NCBI GenBank assembly: GCA_902539115.1
Contig: CACBHP010000001.1
Location: forward strand, 43,831-107,830
Reading direction: 5' to 3'
DNA length: 64,000 nt
Source: an uncultured Prochlorococcus sp.
GTDB lineage: Bacteria > Cyanobacteriota > Cyanobacteriia > PCC-6307 > Cyanobiaceae
The notes under the pieces were generated by a model. It had not been told where the DNA came from, ran no database searches, and worked only from the letters and a program-made list of their open reading frames with translations. The position numbers and the translations under genes were made by a program. This document shows, piece after piece, positions 9,138 through 19,796 of the stretch. Within the stretch, counting starts at the first letter, position 1. Each line of letters starts with the position of its first letter.

Positions 9138-10379
9138 TTATAAAAAGATTTTGGCAGCCTCTGCTAATTTGGCTGCTTTCTCTTCTACATTTTCCCAAGG
9201 GAGGTCAAGATCTCTTCTGCCAAAATGTCCATAGGATGCAGTTTTTCTGAAAAATTTACCTCCCATTTTTTTGGGTAGATTTCTTAATTTAAATTCTTTT
9301 ATTATTGCTGCCGGTCTTAAATCAAAGTGCTCTTTTATAAGCTCAGTCAAATTAGCTTGTGAAATAAGACCAGTATCAAAAGTTTCAACGAGAATGGAAA
9401 TTGGTTTTGCTACTCCAATTGCATAACTTAATTGTACTTCTGCCTTCTTTGCCAATTTTGCCTTAACTATACTTTTAGCTACATAACGTGCTGCATAAGC
9501 GGCTGATCTATCTACTTTTGTAGGATCTTTACCAGAAAATGCCCCTCCTCCGTGTCTTGCATATCCGCCATAAGTATCTACAATAATTTTTCTGCCAGTA
9601 AGCCCTGCATCTCCTTGAGGTCCTCCTACGACAAATTTTCCTGTGGGGTTTACTAGAAATCTAGTTTTGGAAATGTTTGGTTTGATTTCTAAATCTTCAG
9701 TAGCAGGAATAACAACATTCGTCCATAAATCTTCTTTAATTCTTTGACGAATTTCTTCTTCATTTGTTATGCCATCGATCTCAGCATTATGTTGAGTTGA
9801 AATTAAAATAGTATTAATAGATACTGGCACCCCTTTTTCGTAATCAATGCTTACTTGAGTTTTGCCATCAGGGAGTAGATAATTAAGAACTTTTTCATGC
9901 CTTACTTTGGCAAGTTGAATGGCTAATCTATGCGCCAAGCTTATCGGCAAGGGCATTAATTCAGGCGTTTCATCGCATGCGTAGCCGAACATTATGCCTT
10001 GATCCCCAGCTCCGGTATTATCTTCTAAATCATCGTTAACATCATCTGCGTCATTTACTCCTTGTGAAATATCTGGTGATTGCTCGTCAAGTGCTACTAA
10101 AACTGCACAACTATTCGCGTCAAAACCACCTGCTCTATATCCTTCATATCCAATTTCTTTAATTACATTTCTAACAAGTTTTATATAATCGACTTTTGCT
10201 TTTGAAGTTATTTCTCCAGTTAGTAAACAAAGACCAGTATTTACGACAGTTTCGCATGCAACTCTGCTTTCTGGATCTTCTGTTAATAAAGCATCTAAAA
10301 CAGCGTCACTTATTTGATCACATATTTTGTCAGGATGACCTTCAGTTACGGATTCCGAAGTGAAAATGAAATCACTCAT
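9138..10379 (-). CDS. metK: S-adenosylmethionine synthetase
   Basis: 413 aa. Makes SAM from methionine and ATP. Diagnostic segments: [20 protein letters not shown], the [12 protein letters not shown] loop, and [22 protein letters not shown]. Full family length. It is followed 11 nt later by the sugar kinase and preceded by 136 nt that should hold its promoter. Confidence 0.97.
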   Translation of the reverse strand: MSDFIFTSESVTEGHPDKICDQISDAVLDALLTEDPESRVACETVVNTGLCLLTGEITSKAKVDYIKLVRNVIKEIGYEGYRAGGFDANSCAVLVALDEQSPDISQGVNDADDVNDDLEDNTGAGDQGIMFGYACDETPELMPLPISLAHRLAIQLAKVRHEKVLNYLLPDGKTQVSIDYEKGVPVSINTILISTQHNAEIDGITNEEEIRQRIKEDLWTNVVIPATEDLEIKPNISKTRFLVNPTGKFVVGGPQGDAGLTGRKIIVDTYGGYARHGGGAFSGKDPTKVDRSAAYAARYVAKSIVKAKLAKKAEVQLSYAIGVAKPISILVETFDTGLISQANLTELIKEHFDLRPAAIIKEFKLRNLPKKMGGKFFRKTASYGHFGRRDLDLPWENVEEKAAKLAEAAKIFL

Positions 10380-10515
10380 TTATAAATAATTATGAATTAA
10401 GAGCTTATCCTAAATTAGATTATCGTTACAAATCAATGATTGTAAATTTAAAAATAACTGTACAATAATAAAGTGCCCTAAATTCCGATATTCGACCACA
10501 AAAAAATAAGTGAAT

Positions 10516-11607
10516 TTATACTGTTTTTGCTGAGGCTGTGGGGATCTCTTCGTTATCGTCAGTTTGTTCAAATAACATTTGTTTGTATTTTGCCGCCATT
10601 TCTTCAGCTTTACTAAAAACTTTTTGAGGGTCAGTTAGCATATCGCCTGGTTCAGGTTCAAGTGCTTTAGTAGATAATGAAATTCGTCCCCTTTCTGAAT
10701 CAAGGTCAATTATCATAACTTTCATTTGGTCATTCACATTTAAAACATTATGAGGAGTCTCAATATGTTCATGACTAATTTCAGAAATATGCAATAGACC
10801 ACTAACTCCACCAATATCAATAAAGGCTCCATAGGGTTTAATACCTTTTACAGATCCAACAACAACTTCTCCTACCTCAAGTCGGTTCATTTTTTTCTCA
10901 ACCAAAGCTCTTCTATGACTTAGTACTAATCTGTTTCTCTCTTCATCAACTTCAAGAAATTTTAAAGGTAAATATTCACCTTCTAAGTCATCTTTAATTT
11001 TTCGAGCACTTATATGAGAGCCTGGTATAAAACCTCTCAAGCCTTCTACCCTAACAAGAGCTCCGCCTCTGTTTGTTGCAAAAACTTCAGAATATATAGT
11101 TGCATCTTCTTTTTGGAGTTGTCTAACCCTTTCCCATGCTCTTTGATATTCAATTCTTCTAATGGAGAGGGCTAATTGGCCATCTTCATTTTCTTCGCTC
11201 ATTATGAAAAATTCTCTACTTTCTGAAGGTTGTAAGACATCATTAAGTCCTTCAACTCTATTTATTGAAACCTCCTGAACAGGCATAAAAGCAGCTGTTT
11301 TTGCTCCTATATCTATCATGGCCCCTTTGGGCTCTAGAGCAAAAACTGTACCTTTAACTAGATCGCCAGGCTTAAAGTTATAGTCATACTTACCCAAAAG
11401 TGATGCAAATTCTTCTTGAGTGAATCCTGCGTTGTCAAAATCCGTATTTGTTCTGCTAGAGGAAGAATCTGCTGAAGGGATATCGCTCTTCTCGAATGAT
11501 AAATCTTCCTCATTTTGGGATGCTGAATCATTATCTAATTCAGACGAATTTTTAATTTCTTGATCCTCAGCAAGTTCTTTAATGGTTTGGGAAGAATTTT
11601 CGTTCAT
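10516..11607 (-). CDS. rpsA: 30S ribosomal protein S1
   Basis: 363 aa. An acidic, Ser-rich N-terminal extension (about 1-70) precedes three S1 RNA-binding repeats: one starting at GDLVKGTVFALEPKGAMIDIG, a divergent second, and a clear third (VGSVKGIKPYGAFIDIGGVSGLLHIS). Three repeats is the usual cyanobacterial and plastid form, shorter than the six-repeat enterobacterial protein. Confidence 0.93.
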   Translation of the reverse strand: MNENSSQTIKELAEDQEIKNSSELDNDSASQNEEDLSFEKSDIPSADSSSSRTNTDFDNAGFTQEEFASLLGKYDYNFKPGDLVKGTVFALEPKGAMIDIGAKTAAFMPVQEVSINRVEGLNDVLQPSESREFFIMSEENEDGQLALSIRRIEYQRAWERVRQLQKEDATIYSEVFATNRGGALVRVEGLRGFIPGSHISARKIKDDLEGEYLPLKFLEVDEERNRLVLSHRRALVEKKMNRLEVGEVVVGSVKGIKPYGAFIDIGGVSGLLHISEISHEHIETPHNVLNVNDQMKVMIIDLDSERGRISLSTKALEPEPGDMLTDPQKVFSKAEEMAAKYKQMLFEQTDDNEEIPTASAKTV

Positions 11608-11715
11608 TTGTTGTATCGCAGACTACCTAAGGTAGTTAGAAAGGAATGCTACTAGCCTGCAAACCAATAGCAAAAACATTTGTGATATGTATTCTACACT
11701 TTAAGATGCTTTATT

Positions 11716-12195
11716 TTATGAAATTGAAGCTAATTGGTTTTTAGAACTTCCTTTTAGTGATTCAAGAGTAGAAATAAAATCTTTTACCCCATTAAATTTT
11801 CTGTAAACTGAGGCGTATCTTATATAAGCGACTTCGTTTTCTTTCCTAAGATTTTTAAGTATTAATTCTCCGATATGTGAAGACTTAATATCTTTATTAG
11901 AGTCTTGAACGATTTGTGATTCAATTCCATCTACGAAATTAATAATTGCTTCACTACTGAAGTTAGTCTTTTCGCAAGCTCTTGATATACCAGTAAATAG
12001 TTTTTGTTTATCAAATAATTCTCTGCCACCGTCTTTTTTTATAACCGAAACTGGCATTGATTCCACTCTTTCATAAGTTGTAAATCTAAAGCTGCAATTT
12101 AAGCACTCTCTTCTTCTTCGAACACTTTTACCACTATCAGCAGATCTTGATTCCAAAACTCTGCTATCTGTGTTTTGACAGGTTGGACACTGCAT
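11716..12195 (-). CDS. nrdR: Transcriptional repressor NrdR
   Basis: 159 aa from the ATG at 12195 ([13 protein letters not shown]); an upstream start at 12219 would add residues the family lacks. Zinc ribbon CPTC...CLNC with the basic RRRRE stretch, then an ATP-cone domain ([16 protein letters not shown]). NrdR senses (d)ATP and represses ribonucleotide reductase genes. It lies downstream of psbT but is separated from it by a strong terminator, so it has its own promoter in about 12200-12260. Confidence 0.93.
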   Translation of the reverse strand: MQCPTCQNTDSRVLESRSADSGKSVRRRRECLNCSFRFTTYERVESMPVSVIKKDGGRELFDKQKLFTGISRACEKTNFSSEAIINFVDGIESQIVQDSNKDIKSSHIGELILKNLRKENEVAYIRYASVYRKFNGVKDFISTLESLKGSSKNQLASIS

Positions 12196-12260
12196 GTGGT
12201 GAAATAAGCTGCACTTCAACTCTAATACTAGAGTAATATCTTAATAATGAAAAGTAAAAA

Positions 12261-12290
12261 AAAAACCTCTTTAACAAGAGGTTTTTTTTT
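12261..12290 (-). terminator. Terminator after psbB-psbT
   Basis: An 11-bp stem (AAAAACCTCTT / AAGAGGTTTTT) with TAAC loop and long T-runs on both strands. It sits 7 nt past the psbT stop and isolates psbB-psbT from nrdR. Confidence 0.85.
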
Positions 12291-12296
12291 CTTAGT

Positions 12297-12395
12297 TCAT
12301 TTTCTATCAAATTTAGGTGGGTCTCTAAAGGCGACAGCAAAGAATAAGGTAACAACTGCGAGAGTTAGTATAAGAACGTAAGCGAAGGCTTCCAT
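12297..12395 (-). CDS. psbT: Photosystem II protein PsbT
   Basis: 32 aa single-pass protein read from ATG at 12395: [19 protein letters not shown], then the stromal tail RDPPKFDRK typical of PsbT. It sits at the PSII dimer interface. It follows psbB by 23 nt on the same strand, the conserved psbB-psbT order. Confidence 0.95.
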   Translation of the reverse strand: MEAFAYVLILTLAVVTLFFAVAFRDPPKFDRK

Positions 12396-12418
12396 AAGAT
12401 TAAGTAATAAAGTTTAGT

Positions 12419-13942
12419 TTAAACCCTTCCTGGGATTCTTCTTGTGGTTTCGTCACCAAGCTTCTTGAATAAACCAAATTCAACTTGGTCACCAATCTCA
12501 GCATCAATACCAGCAAAGGAATTTCTGTAAAGAGTTCTTGAAGCGTGCCACCAGTGGCCAAACAAGAATAGCAATCCGAAACATAAATGTGCATATGTAA
12601 ACCATGCTCTTGGGGAGCTTCGGAATACACCGTCAGATTTATAAGTCTCTCTGTCAAACTTGAATGCTTCTCCAAGTTGAGCCTTTCTAGCTAATCTTTT
12701 AACTACTGCAGGATCCGTAAATGTTTGACCATTAAGATCTCCTCCATAGATAGTCGCAGTGATTCCGGTCTGTTCAAATGAATACTTTGCTTCAGCTCTT
12801 CTAAATGGAATATCTGCTCTTACATTACCTTCCTTGTCTTCAAGGATGACAGGAAAGTTTTCAAAGAAATTAGGTATTCTTCGAACTTCCAATTCATTAC
12901 CTTCCTTGTCTTGAAAAGCAATGTGACCTTGCCAACCAGTTGGTAAACCATCACCGTTAACAAGAGCTCCAACTCTAAAAAGACCTCCTTTCGCAGGGCT
13001 ATTTCCAACATAATCGTAAAAGGCTAGTTTCTCCGGAATCGATGCATATGCCTCTTCTTTAGTGGCACCATCATCTATAGCAGCTTGAACCCTTCTATTG
13101 ATTTCAGTTTTGAAGTAGCCTGAATCCCATTGGTATCTGGTAGGTCCAAATAATTCGACTGGAGTTGTCGCTGAACCGTACCACATTGTTCCTGCAACGA
13201 CGAAAGAAACAAATAAGACAGCTGCTAGAGCACTAGCTAGCACTCCTTCAAGACTTCCAAGTTTTAATGCTCTATAAAGTCTTTCTCCAGGTCTATTTGT
13301 AATGTGAAAAATACCCCCAATAATCCCCATAAGTCCAGCAGCAATATGATTAGCAACAATTCCTCCCGGATTGAAGGGGTTAAATCCTTCTACTCCCCAG
13401 GAAGGGGCTACAGGCTCTACATGTCCAGTTAAACCATAAGGATCAGAAACCCAAATCCCAACGTTGGCACAATGAAAAGCTCCAAAACCAAAGCATGTTA
13501 GTCCAGCTAGGAGTAGGTGAATTCCGAATATTCTTGGCAAATCAAGAGCAGGCTCACCAGTTCTTGAATCTTCCCATAGATCCAAATCCCAGTATGTCCA
13601 GTGCCAAATGGAAGCCAACATTAATAGTCCACTAAATACTATGTGTGCTGCTGCAACACCTTCAAAACTCCAAAATCCAGGATCAACTCCTGTAGCACCC
13701 GTAATATCCCATCCGTTCCAACTACTTGTGATACCAAGTCTTGCCATGAAAGGCATAACGTACATCCCCTGTCTCCACATAGGATTGAGAACAGCATCAG
13801 AAGGATCAAAAATGGCTAATTCATAAAGAGCCATAGAACCGGCCCAGCCGGCTAATAATGCAGTATGCATAAGATGCACAGCGAGTAGTCGACCTGGGTC
13901 GTTAATAACTACCGTGTGAACTCGATACCAAGGCAATCCCAT
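12419..13942 (-). CDS. psbB: Photosystem II CP47 chlorophyll apoprotein
   Basis: 507 aa, full family length. Six membrane helices with paired His residues for chlorophyll, starting [26 protein letters not shown], a large lumenal loop (about 260-445), and the last helix [19 protein letters not shown]. Core inner antenna of photosystem II. ATG start at 13942; psbT follows. Confidence 0.98.
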   Translation of the reverse strand: MGLPWYRVHTVVINDPGRLLAVHLMHTALLAGWAGSMALYELAIFDPSDAVLNPMWRQGMYVMPFMARLGITSSWNGWDITGATGVDPGFWSFEGVAAAHIVFSGLLMLASIWHWTYWDLDLWEDSRTGEPALDLPRIFGIHLLLAGLTCFGFGAFHCANVGIWVSDPYGLTGHVEPVAPSWGVEGFNPFNPGGIVANHIAAGLMGIIGGIFHITNRPGERLYRALKLGSLEGVLASALAAVLFVSFVVAGTMWYGSATTPVELFGPTRYQWDSGYFKTEINRRVQAAIDDGATKEEAYASIPEKLAFYDYVGNSPAKGGLFRVGALVNGDGLPTGWQGHIAFQDKEGNELEVRRIPNFFENFPVILEDKEGNVRADIPFRRAEAKYSFEQTGITATIYGGDLNGQTFTDPAVVKRLARKAQLGEAFKFDRETYKSDGVFRSSPRAWFTYAHLCFGLLFLFGHWWHASRTLYRNSFAGIDAEIGDQVEFGLFKKLGDETTRRIPGRV

Positions 13943-14164
13943 CGGTTAATTTTTAGTAACTATGCTGAATAAACAGCTAAACAACATGATAGTAAGGGTT
14001 TTTTAGGCTTTGAGGGATTTTTGTAAATAAATTAATTTTATTGCAAAAATTGGGCAAATCAATTTGCAGGACTTAGTTTACAAGGAATTTTTAGCTAAAA
14101 ATTGTTAATATTTTGGTCACAATTCTCAAAGTAAAGCGCCAAAATAAGAAAAATAACTAAAAAA
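13943..14164. promoter_or_regulatory. Divergent promoter region psbB / ferredoxin
   Basis: 222 nt between two divergently transcribed genes with no ORF. It must contain both promoters; I cannot place -10 or -35 boxes reliably in DNA this AT-rich. Confidence 0.5.
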
Positions 14165-14527
14165 ATGGCAACTATTAGATTTATCCGCGAGGATTTAGAA
14201 GTCCAATGCAATCCTGGTGAAAATTTAAGGGAATTGGTAATGAAAGAAAACTTACAACTTTATGGTTTAAAAGGTATTTTAGGAAATTGCGGAGGAGCAG
14301 GACAATGCAGTACTTGTTTTATTTCAGTTGAAGGTGGAAACAAAAATTCTTTGAGCCCTCTTACATCTGTTGAAGAAGAAAAACTCAAAAATAGACCAGA
14401 AAATTGGCGACTTGCTTGCCAAACATTGATTAAATCCTCTTCAGTAATTTTAACAAAACCACAATCCCCTCCCTCAAATTTGGAAGAACTAAAAAAAATT
14501 AGTGAAAATAAAAAATTACCTCGCTAA
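14165..14527 (+). CDS. 2Fe-2S ferredoxin
   Basis: 120 aa with a fer2 domain: cluster Cys42, Cys48 and Cys51 (LGNCGGAGQCSTC) and a distal Cys85 (RLACQT). The C-x5-C-x2-C spacing is that of adrenodoxin-like ferredoxins; plant-type photosynthetic PetF uses C-x4-C-x2-C. It is therefore probably not the main photosystem I acceptor. It carries a Ser/Pro/Lys-rich C-terminal tail. Located between psbB (divergent) and psbM (same strand). Confidence 0.85.
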   Translation: MATIRFIREDLEVQCNPGENLRELVMKENLQLYGLKGILGNCGGAGQCSTCFISVEGGNKNSLSPLTSVEEEKLKNRPENWRLACQTLIKSSSVILTKPQSPPSNLEELKKISENKKLPR

Positions 14528-14631
14528 ATTGTTTAAGACTGTTAATCAGTTTATAAAATTTGTTTATTTTTCCACTTTATTTCAATTTATGTGTCTATAG
14601 TTTTAATACTTAATATAGAATTACTAATTAA

Positions 14632-14784
14632 ATGGAAACAACTAATTTTGGATTCGTAGCTAGTCTTTTGTTTGTAGGGGTGCCAACTATATTCCTAATA
14701 GGTTTATTTATTTCTACTCAAGATGGAGAGAAATCAAGCTTCTATTCTGACTCTAGTAAAGGTAGACTTGGGCCAAAACGCTAA
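14632..14784 (+). CDS. psbM: Photosystem II protein PsbM
   Basis: 50 aa: METTNFGFVASLLFVGVPTI starts a single membrane helix, followed by a longer polar tail ending GRLGPKR. The helix and its flanks match PsbM; the C-terminal extension is longer than in freshwater cyanobacteria, as is usual in Prochlorococcus. It is followed 11 nt later by prmC. Confidence 0.9.
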   Translation: METTNFGFVASLLFVGVPTIFLIGLFISTQDGEKSSFYSDSSKGRLGPKR

Positions 14785-14795
14785 TGCTTTAATAA

Positions 14796-15665
14796 ATGCT
14801 TAGCATTTCTGTAGAAGAATTTTTATTTTGGAAAAAAAAGCAACTTTCTAAAGGAGGTGACCAACAATCTTTTGCTGTTTTACTTGATTGTATAGGCGGT
14901 ATATCGCCTAGTGATCTAAGCCTGATGAGTATAAATCCTGAGAGAAACTTACATTTAGAAAAAAACTTAGAGTTTTTAGAATCTATTTGGAACGAACATC
15001 TGCTAAAGTCTTGCCCAATTCAATATCTTTGTGGAATAACCTTTTGGAGGGACTTAAAATTAAAAGTTACAAACAAAGTACTCATTCCTAGACCAGAAAC
15101 AGAATTAATAGTCGAAATTGTCTTCAATATATTTCGAAAGAATTCAAAAAAATTATTTTTTGCTGAATTAGGAACTGGATCAGGCGCTATAAGTATTGCT
15201 TTGGCATTGGCTTATCCATTTAGCGAGGTAGTAGCAACTGATATAGACCGAGATGCGTTAGAAATAGCCACTAAAAATTATATAAATTCTTCTAAACAAT
15301 CAAATTTGAAATTTTACTGTGGAAATTGGTGGTCACCTCTTGAAAGGTTTAAAGGAAAATTAGATCTCGCTATTTCAAACCCGCCATATATTCCTCAAGA
15401 TACTTATGACAAATTACCTAGAAAAGTTAAAAATTTCGAACCTAAAGTTGCTTTATTAGGCGGCGAAGATGGTTTAAAGCACATTAAAGAAATCATACAA
15501 AAAGCACCATTATTTTTAAAAGAGAAGGGCTGGCTAATTTTAGAGAATCATTTCGATCAAGGGGAAAAAGTAAAAAAACTACTTATTAAAAATAAATTTA
15601 CATCAATAGAAATTGTGAAAGATCTTTCAGGTATTGGTAGGTTTACCATTGGAAGATATAAATAA
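14796..15665 (+). CDS. prmC: Peptide chain release factor N5-glutamine methyltransferase
   Basis: 289 aa SAM-dependent methyltransferase that modifies the GGQ glutamine of release factors. Motifs: the N-terminal helical domain, PRPETELIVE, the SAM site ELGTGSGAISIALA, and the catalytic NPPYIP, then LLGGEDGLKHI. Cotranscribed with the Sua5-like gene 20 nt downstream. Confidence 0.93.
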   Translation: MLSISVEEFLFWKKKQLSKGGDQQSFAVLLDCIGGISPSDLSLMSINPERNLHLEKNLEFLESIWNEHLLKSCPIQYLCGITFWRDLKLKVTNKVLIPRPETELIVEIVFNIFRKNSKKLFFAELGTGSGAISIALALAYPFSEVVATDIDRDALEIATKNYINSSKQSNLKFYCGNWWSPLERFKGKLDLAISNPPYIPQDTYDKLPRKVKNFEPKVALLGGEDGLKHIKEIIQKAPLFLKEKGWLILENHFDQGEKVKKLLIKNKFTSIEIVKDLSGIGRFTIGRYK

Positions 15666-15685
15666 ATTATTATAGGTTCATCTAA

Positions 15686-16267
15686 ATGAATTTAGTAGAC
15701 TATAAGATCGCTTTAAAGACTCTTAAAAGTGGTTTTCCTGTAATTTTCCCAACTGACACATTACCTGCAATTGGATGTTTGCCAGAGTTTTCAAATATTA
15801 TTTATGAGTTCAAAAAAAGAGATAGAGATAAACCCTTAATTCTTATGGGATCGGAACAGAAACAATTAATTGATTATGTTCACGAGTCAGCTAAAGAAGA
15901 TTACGAAAATATGGCTTCTAAATATTGGCCTGGAGCTCTGACAATGGTTATCCCTGCTTCAGAAAAGCAGACTAGAATCCTTACAAGCAATGATTTTACT
16001 CTTGGGTTGAGGATACCAAATTCATATATGGCTCAATCTCTCATGAGAGAAACTGGTCCATTGTTAACTTCAAGTGCAAATATTTCAGGTTTTAATGGAT
16101 CAATTTCAGTTGAAGGTATTTCTCTGGACTTCCCTTCTGTAAAAATTTTGGGCCCTATCCCCTGGGGACAGAGAAGTGGTAAAGCTAGTACTATTATATT
16201 TTGGAAGAAAAGTGGAGATTGGAGGCTGATTAGAGAAGGAGAAGTATTAGTTAGGGAATTGCATTAA
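15686..16267 (+). CDS. tsaC: Sua5/YciO/YrdC-family protein (threonylcarbamoyl-AMP synthase)
   Basis: 193 aa. The YrdC fold is visible: FPTDTLPAIGC, KKRDRDKPLILMG, YWPGALTMVIPA, LGLRIPNS, LLTSSANISG. Such proteins make threonylcarbamoyl-AMP for tRNA t6A37; family members of unknown specificity (YciO) are an alternative. The stop and the next start share a base (TAATG). Confidence 0.85.
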   Translation: MNLVDYKIALKTLKSGFPVIFPTDTLPAIGCLPEFSNIIYEFKKRDRDKPLILMGSEQKQLIDYVHESAKEDYENMASKYWPGALTMVIPASEKQTRILTSNDFTLGLRIPNSYMAQSLMRETGPLLTSSANISGFNGSISVEGISLDFPSVKILGPIPWGQRSGKASTIIFWKKSGDWRLIREGEVLVRELH

Positions 16268-16434
16268 TGTTTTTATTATTATTTTTTGTTTTATTAATTC
16301 AATTTTTTACTTATTGGATATTTGAACCCCTTGCATCTTTTTTAGAGTATGTTCTAGAAATAAGATCTTTTCCTATCATTGCTCTTATAGGTTTAATCTT
16401 TTTATTTTCAGCGAAGAATATTGAAAAGAATTAA
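16267..16434 (+). CDS. Small two-helix membrane protein
   Basis: 55 aa with two hydrophobic segments (MFLLLFFVLLIQFFTYWIF and FPIIALIGLIFLFSA) and a short lysine-rich end. The ATG overlaps the tsaC stop by one base, so it is probably translated by coupling. No known family. Confidence 0.55.
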   Translation: MFLLLFFVLLIQFFTYWIFEPLASFLEYVLEIRSFPIIALIGLIFLFSAKNIEKN

Positions 16435-16445
16435 ATAAATCAAAA

Positions 16446-16517
16446 TGCCGGCTAACAGATTTGAACTGATGACCTTCGCTTTACAAAAGCGCTGCTCTAC
16501 CGCTGAGCTAAGCCGGC
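16446..16517 (-). tRNA. trnT: tRNA-Thr(TGT)
   Basis: 72 nt: acceptor GCCGGCT/AGCCGGC, D-arm GCTC/GAGC, anticodon loop TTTGTAA reading TGT, T-loop TTCAAAT, discriminator A, no encoded CCA. Confidence 0.93.
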
Positions 16518-16583
16518 AATCTTTTTATCTTACAATTAGAGAGGGTCAATTATCTGTATTTTTTTAGCTTTTTTTTTAATTTA

Positions 16584-16910
16584 TTACTTTTTGATATCTT
16601 TATTAGCTTTATCAGTTTTTTTGAATTTTATTTCCCCTGAAATAGTTCTTTTGATTGGCAAATTGGCAACTAATGCAGTCATTCTATCCTCAGTCTCTAA
16701 ACTTACTGCCACCTCTTCAAAATCAATTTCAACATATTTAGCAACAACATCAAGAATCTCTTTCCTCATTTGATCTAAAAGATCTGTTGTTAAGGAACTC
16801 ATATCAACTCTGTCATGAGCAAGTACAAGTTGTAATCTTTCTCTAGCTGTATTTGCACTAGACGTTTCTCTGCCTAGTAATTTATTTATAAGATCTCTGA
16901 GAGTCATCAT
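16584..16910 (-). CDS. minE: Cell division topological specificity factor MinE
   Basis: 108 aa. N-terminal membrane/MinD-binding helix (LINKLLGR), then [22 protein letters not shown], the MinE signature, and a topological specificity domain. The Lys-rich C-terminal tail is longer than in E. coli. It starts 1 nt after minD ends. Confidence 0.95.
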   Translation of the reverse strand: MMTLRDLINKLLGRETSSANTARERLQLVLAHDRVDMSSLTTDLLDQMRKEILDVVAKYVEIDFEEVAVSLETEDRMTALVANLPIKRTISGEIKFKKTDKANKDIKK

Positions 16911-16911
16911 T

Positions 16912-17727
16912 TTAAAAAACCTTTGTTTGCATTAATCTCATGAATTTATCTTTAAGACTTTTGCCTTCTTTTTTTGGATCGATAATTGGTACATCTTTAT
17001 TTGTAAGTCTTTGAGAAACATTCAAATAACATTTTCTTGCAGGAGATCTACCATCTGAAAGAGTCAGTGGCTCTCCTCTATTTGTACTAATTATTACCTG
17101 TTCATCTTCTAAAACAATACCTAACAAAGGCAAAGAGAGAATTCCTTGAACATCTTCGATAGATAACATTTCTTGACTAGCCATCATGTTAGGGCGAACT
17201 CTATTGATTACAAGTTGGATAGGCTCAATATCTGAAGTATTAAGAATCCCTATTACTCTATCGGCGTCGCGTACTGCAGATAATTCTGGGTTAGTAACAA
17301 CAATAGCCTCTTTACAAGCTGCAAGAGCATTTTTAAAGCCATCTTCTACACCGGCAGGGCAATCTACTAAGACAAAATCAAAGTTCTCACTAAGTAGTTC
17401 ACTAATCTTTTTCATATCTTCGGGCTTCATCCAATCCAACATTCTTGGATCTCCAGCAGGTAGAAGAGCAAGATTAGGTTCCTTTTTATGTCTAACCAAT
17501 GCTTGGTCAAGACGACAATTCTTGTCTAGGACATCTTGAGCCGTATAAATGATGCGATTTTCTAATCCTAGAAGTAGATCTAAATTTCTTAAGCCAAAAT
17601 CAGCATCTAATACAGCAGTAGTTGCTCCACTATTAGCAAGTGCTATGCCTAAGTTTGCAGTTAAAGTTGTTTTACCAACCCCACCTTTGCCTGAACAAAT
17701 TAATATTGTGCGAGTATTCTTCCCCAC
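16912..17727 (-). CDS. minD: Septum site-determining ATPase MinD
   Basis: 271 aa deviant Walker ATPase: GKGGVGKTT near residue 13, [29 protein letters not shown], and a C-terminal amphipathic helix ([12 protein letters not shown]) for membrane binding. It recruits MinC and is displaced by MinE. Third gene of the minC-minD-minE set. Confidence 0.97.
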   Translation of the reverse strand: MGKNTRTILICSGKGGVGKTTLTANLGIALANSGATTAVLDADFGLRNLDLLLGLENRIIYTAQDVLDKNCRLDQALVRHKKEPNLALLPAGDPRMLDWMKPEDMKKISELLSENFDFVLVDCPAGVEDGFKNALAACKEAIVVTNPELSAVRDADRVIGILNTSDIEPIQLVINRVRPNMMASQEMLSIEDVQGILSLPLLGIVLEDEQVIISTNRGEPLTLSDGRSPARKCYLNVSQRLTNKDVPIIDPKKEGKSLKDKFMRLMQTKVF

Positions 17728-17838
17728 GATTTTAAAGATTTTCCAAATAATAAAGCCACTTGCAGAAAGTTAAATATTTTAAAGATTAAGTAATTCTTAA
17801 ATTTATCTAGTATGAATTAATTTATTGCAAATGATTGA

Positions 17839-18501
17839 TTAATTTTTACTTTCGATTATGTGTGGTTTGATAATTATCGTTTGTTTATCTATTACCGCAA
17901 TTTCTGGATAAAAATTTTTGGGCTTATCCTTTGGTCCAATAGCTATTAGATCTGCAATTCTCAACTGTAAAGGGTTTAGATAAAGTGATGCAATAGATGC
18001 ATTTTTATTTCCACTTACTCCTGCGAATGCTATACCTAGCAATTTGCCCCAAACGTAAATATTTTTCTTAGCGGAAACTATTGCTCCTGGATTAACGTCT
18101 CCAATAACGCATAGGTTTCCATTTGAAGATATTCTTTCACCCGATCGTACTGTTCCTTTGTGAAGAATATCTTCTTTGTTTTTTGGATTAAATAATAGTA
18201 ATTTATTTTTAATCTCTTGCTCTTTAACAAAAGCTGAATTTATTTTTAAAGACTTTCCACTCAAAATTGTATCTCTATTATTTGAGTAAATGCATAAGGA
18301 GCAAATATTAATTTTGTCAAAATGATTTTTTAATTTTGATAATTGACGAGAACTTATTGACTCATTGACTGCGAAAATTTTTACTTCTAAAGGTACCTTG
18401 ATGGAAGAAAATTTTTTTAAAGTTTCATGGATATCATCTAAATCTAACAAAGAAAAAATTTCTGAATTTTTACTTTTAGTGTTAATTAAGACTATTTCCA
18501 T
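17839..18501 (-). CDS. minC: Septum site-determining protein MinC
   Basis: 220 aa. The C-terminal beta-helix domain that binds MinD is clear (VRSGERISSNGNLCVIGDVN, PGAIVSAKKNIYVWGKLLGIAFAG split over two turns). The N-terminal FtsZ-inhibiting half is poorly conserved. It follows the HD phosphohydrolase by 10 nt and precedes minD by 111 nt. Confidence 0.92.
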   Translation of the reverse strand: MEIVLINTKSKNSEIFSLLDLDDIHETLKKFSSIKVPLEVKIFAVNESISSRQLSKLKNHFDKINICSLCIYSNNRDTILSGKSLKINSAFVKEQEIKNKLLLFNPKNKEDILHKGTVRSGERISSNGNLCVIGDVNPGAIVSAKKNIYVWGKLLGIAFAGVSGNKNASIASLYLNPLQLRIADLIAIGPKDKPKNFYPEIAVIDKQTIIIKPHIIESKN

Positions 18502-18511
18502 TGAATTATTT

Positions 18512-19768
18512 CTAGGAATTGTTTTTTATTAATGAAATTTCATTTTTAATTTCATTTTTGATGATACCTGGATAAATAATAAAAGAGCTTTCCTCGGCTC
18601 TCATTAAAGTTTTTACTAATCCAGAACTATTTTCTAATGAGCTTTGAAAAGTGCCGTCCCATATTTTTAGTGCATTGTTAGATTCAAAACCTTTAAAAGA
18701 CCTTTCCTTAATCCCGCAAAATATTTCTGAATCATAACCATTCTTTTCACATAATTTTGCGGCAAATGCAAGGATTTTTAATCTATTTATTTTACTTAAA
18801 AAACTTATGTCTGATGCCTTTAATAAATCTCTGTCAATAAACATTTTGCATAGTGTAGAAAGTGGCTCAAAAGATTCATCCTTCCATCTAATCAAATGAT
18901 AATAAAAGGTTACATCATCATTCTTTATGAAATCATCAAAATTAACCTTTGAAGGTGCAAAAATCCATTTATATAGAGAATTATCTAACCAAATTTTCTT
19001 TTCATAATTATGTTTTATTGTGTGTAATATCTTTTCTAGAATCCATGTTGATATTTCGTTTATCCTGTGATTGTAGATTGTTCTATACATCAAGTTTCTA
19101 AGTACCAGGAAATGTTCAATAGCGATCACTCCTTTAGGTTTGATTCCAATATTCCCATCAGGTAAAAAGGTGAGCGCTGAAATTATTCTCTCTAAATCTA
19201 CTAAGCCATAATTAGTACCTGTGTTGTAACTATCGCGTAAAAGATAATCGAGACGATCGCAATCTATCTCACTACTAATCAATGTTTTTAAAGGTTTTGA
19301 AAATAGTTGTTTTGATTGAAATAATTCACTAATTTTTCTGGGTAATTCGTTGTCATACTTTTTGAGGATTGAATTTATTGGAGAATAATTTTTAACTAAG
19401 TTTTGAGACCATTGTTCATGATCATGCTTGAATATTGTTTCACTGGTATGGCTTAAAGGTCCATGACCTAAATCATGTAGTAGAGCTGCTCCATAAAGAA
19501 CAAATTTATTTTCACAAAATGAAGATTTACTTTCAATTAATCTATTATAAATTTTTCTAGCTATACAAAAAACACCAATTGAGTGAGTAAATCTACTTGA
19601 TTCTGCACCATGAAAAAGTAATGATGCCGCTCCAAGTTGTTTTATTCTTCTTAGTCTTTGAAAAGCAACTGTATCAATTAATTCCATAATCATTAATTCT
19701 TCTGGCTTTCCTGCATCAAATACTATTTGTTTATGGATTGGGTCATGAAAAATTCTTTTAATACTCAT
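18512..19768 (-). CDS. HD-superfamily phosphohydrolase
   Basis: 418 aa metal-dependent phosphohydrolase of the SAMHD1/YdhJ-like branch. HD residues are visible in RFTHSIGVFCIARK, ALLHDLGHGPLSHTSE and SEIDCDRLDYLLRDSYNTG. Family members often hydrolyse (d)NTPs; the substrate is unknown here. It sits between ctpA (28 nt upstream) and minC (10 nt downstream) on the same strand. Confidence 0.85.
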   Translation of the reverse strand: MSIKRIFHDPIHKQIVFDAGKPEELMIMELIDTVAFQRLRRIKQLGAASLLFHGAESSRFTHSIGVFCIARKIYNRLIESKSSFCENKFVLYGAALLHDLGHGPLSHTSETIFKHDHEQWSQNLVKNYSPINSILKKYDNELPRKISELFQSKQLFSKPLKTLISSEIDCDRLDYLLRDSYNTGTNYGLVDLERIISALTFLPDGNIGIKPKGVIAIEHFLVLRNLMYRTIYNHRINEISTWILEKILHTIKHNYEKKIWLDNSLYKWIFAPSKVNFDDFIKNDDVTFYYHLIRWKDESFEPLSTLCKMFIDRDLLKASDISFLSKINRLKILAFAAKLCEKNGYDSEIFCGIKERSFKGFESNNALKIWDGTFQSSLENSSGLVKTLMRAEESSFIIYPGIIKNEIKNEISLIKNNS

Positions 19769-19796
19769 AATTTTTAAGATTTTTTCTTTTCAATCT

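Noticed and set aside
9127..9198. Longer N-terminus for the FGGY kinase
   Set aside because: It would lie inside metK and lacks similarity to the kinase family, whose fold starts at the ATG at 9126.
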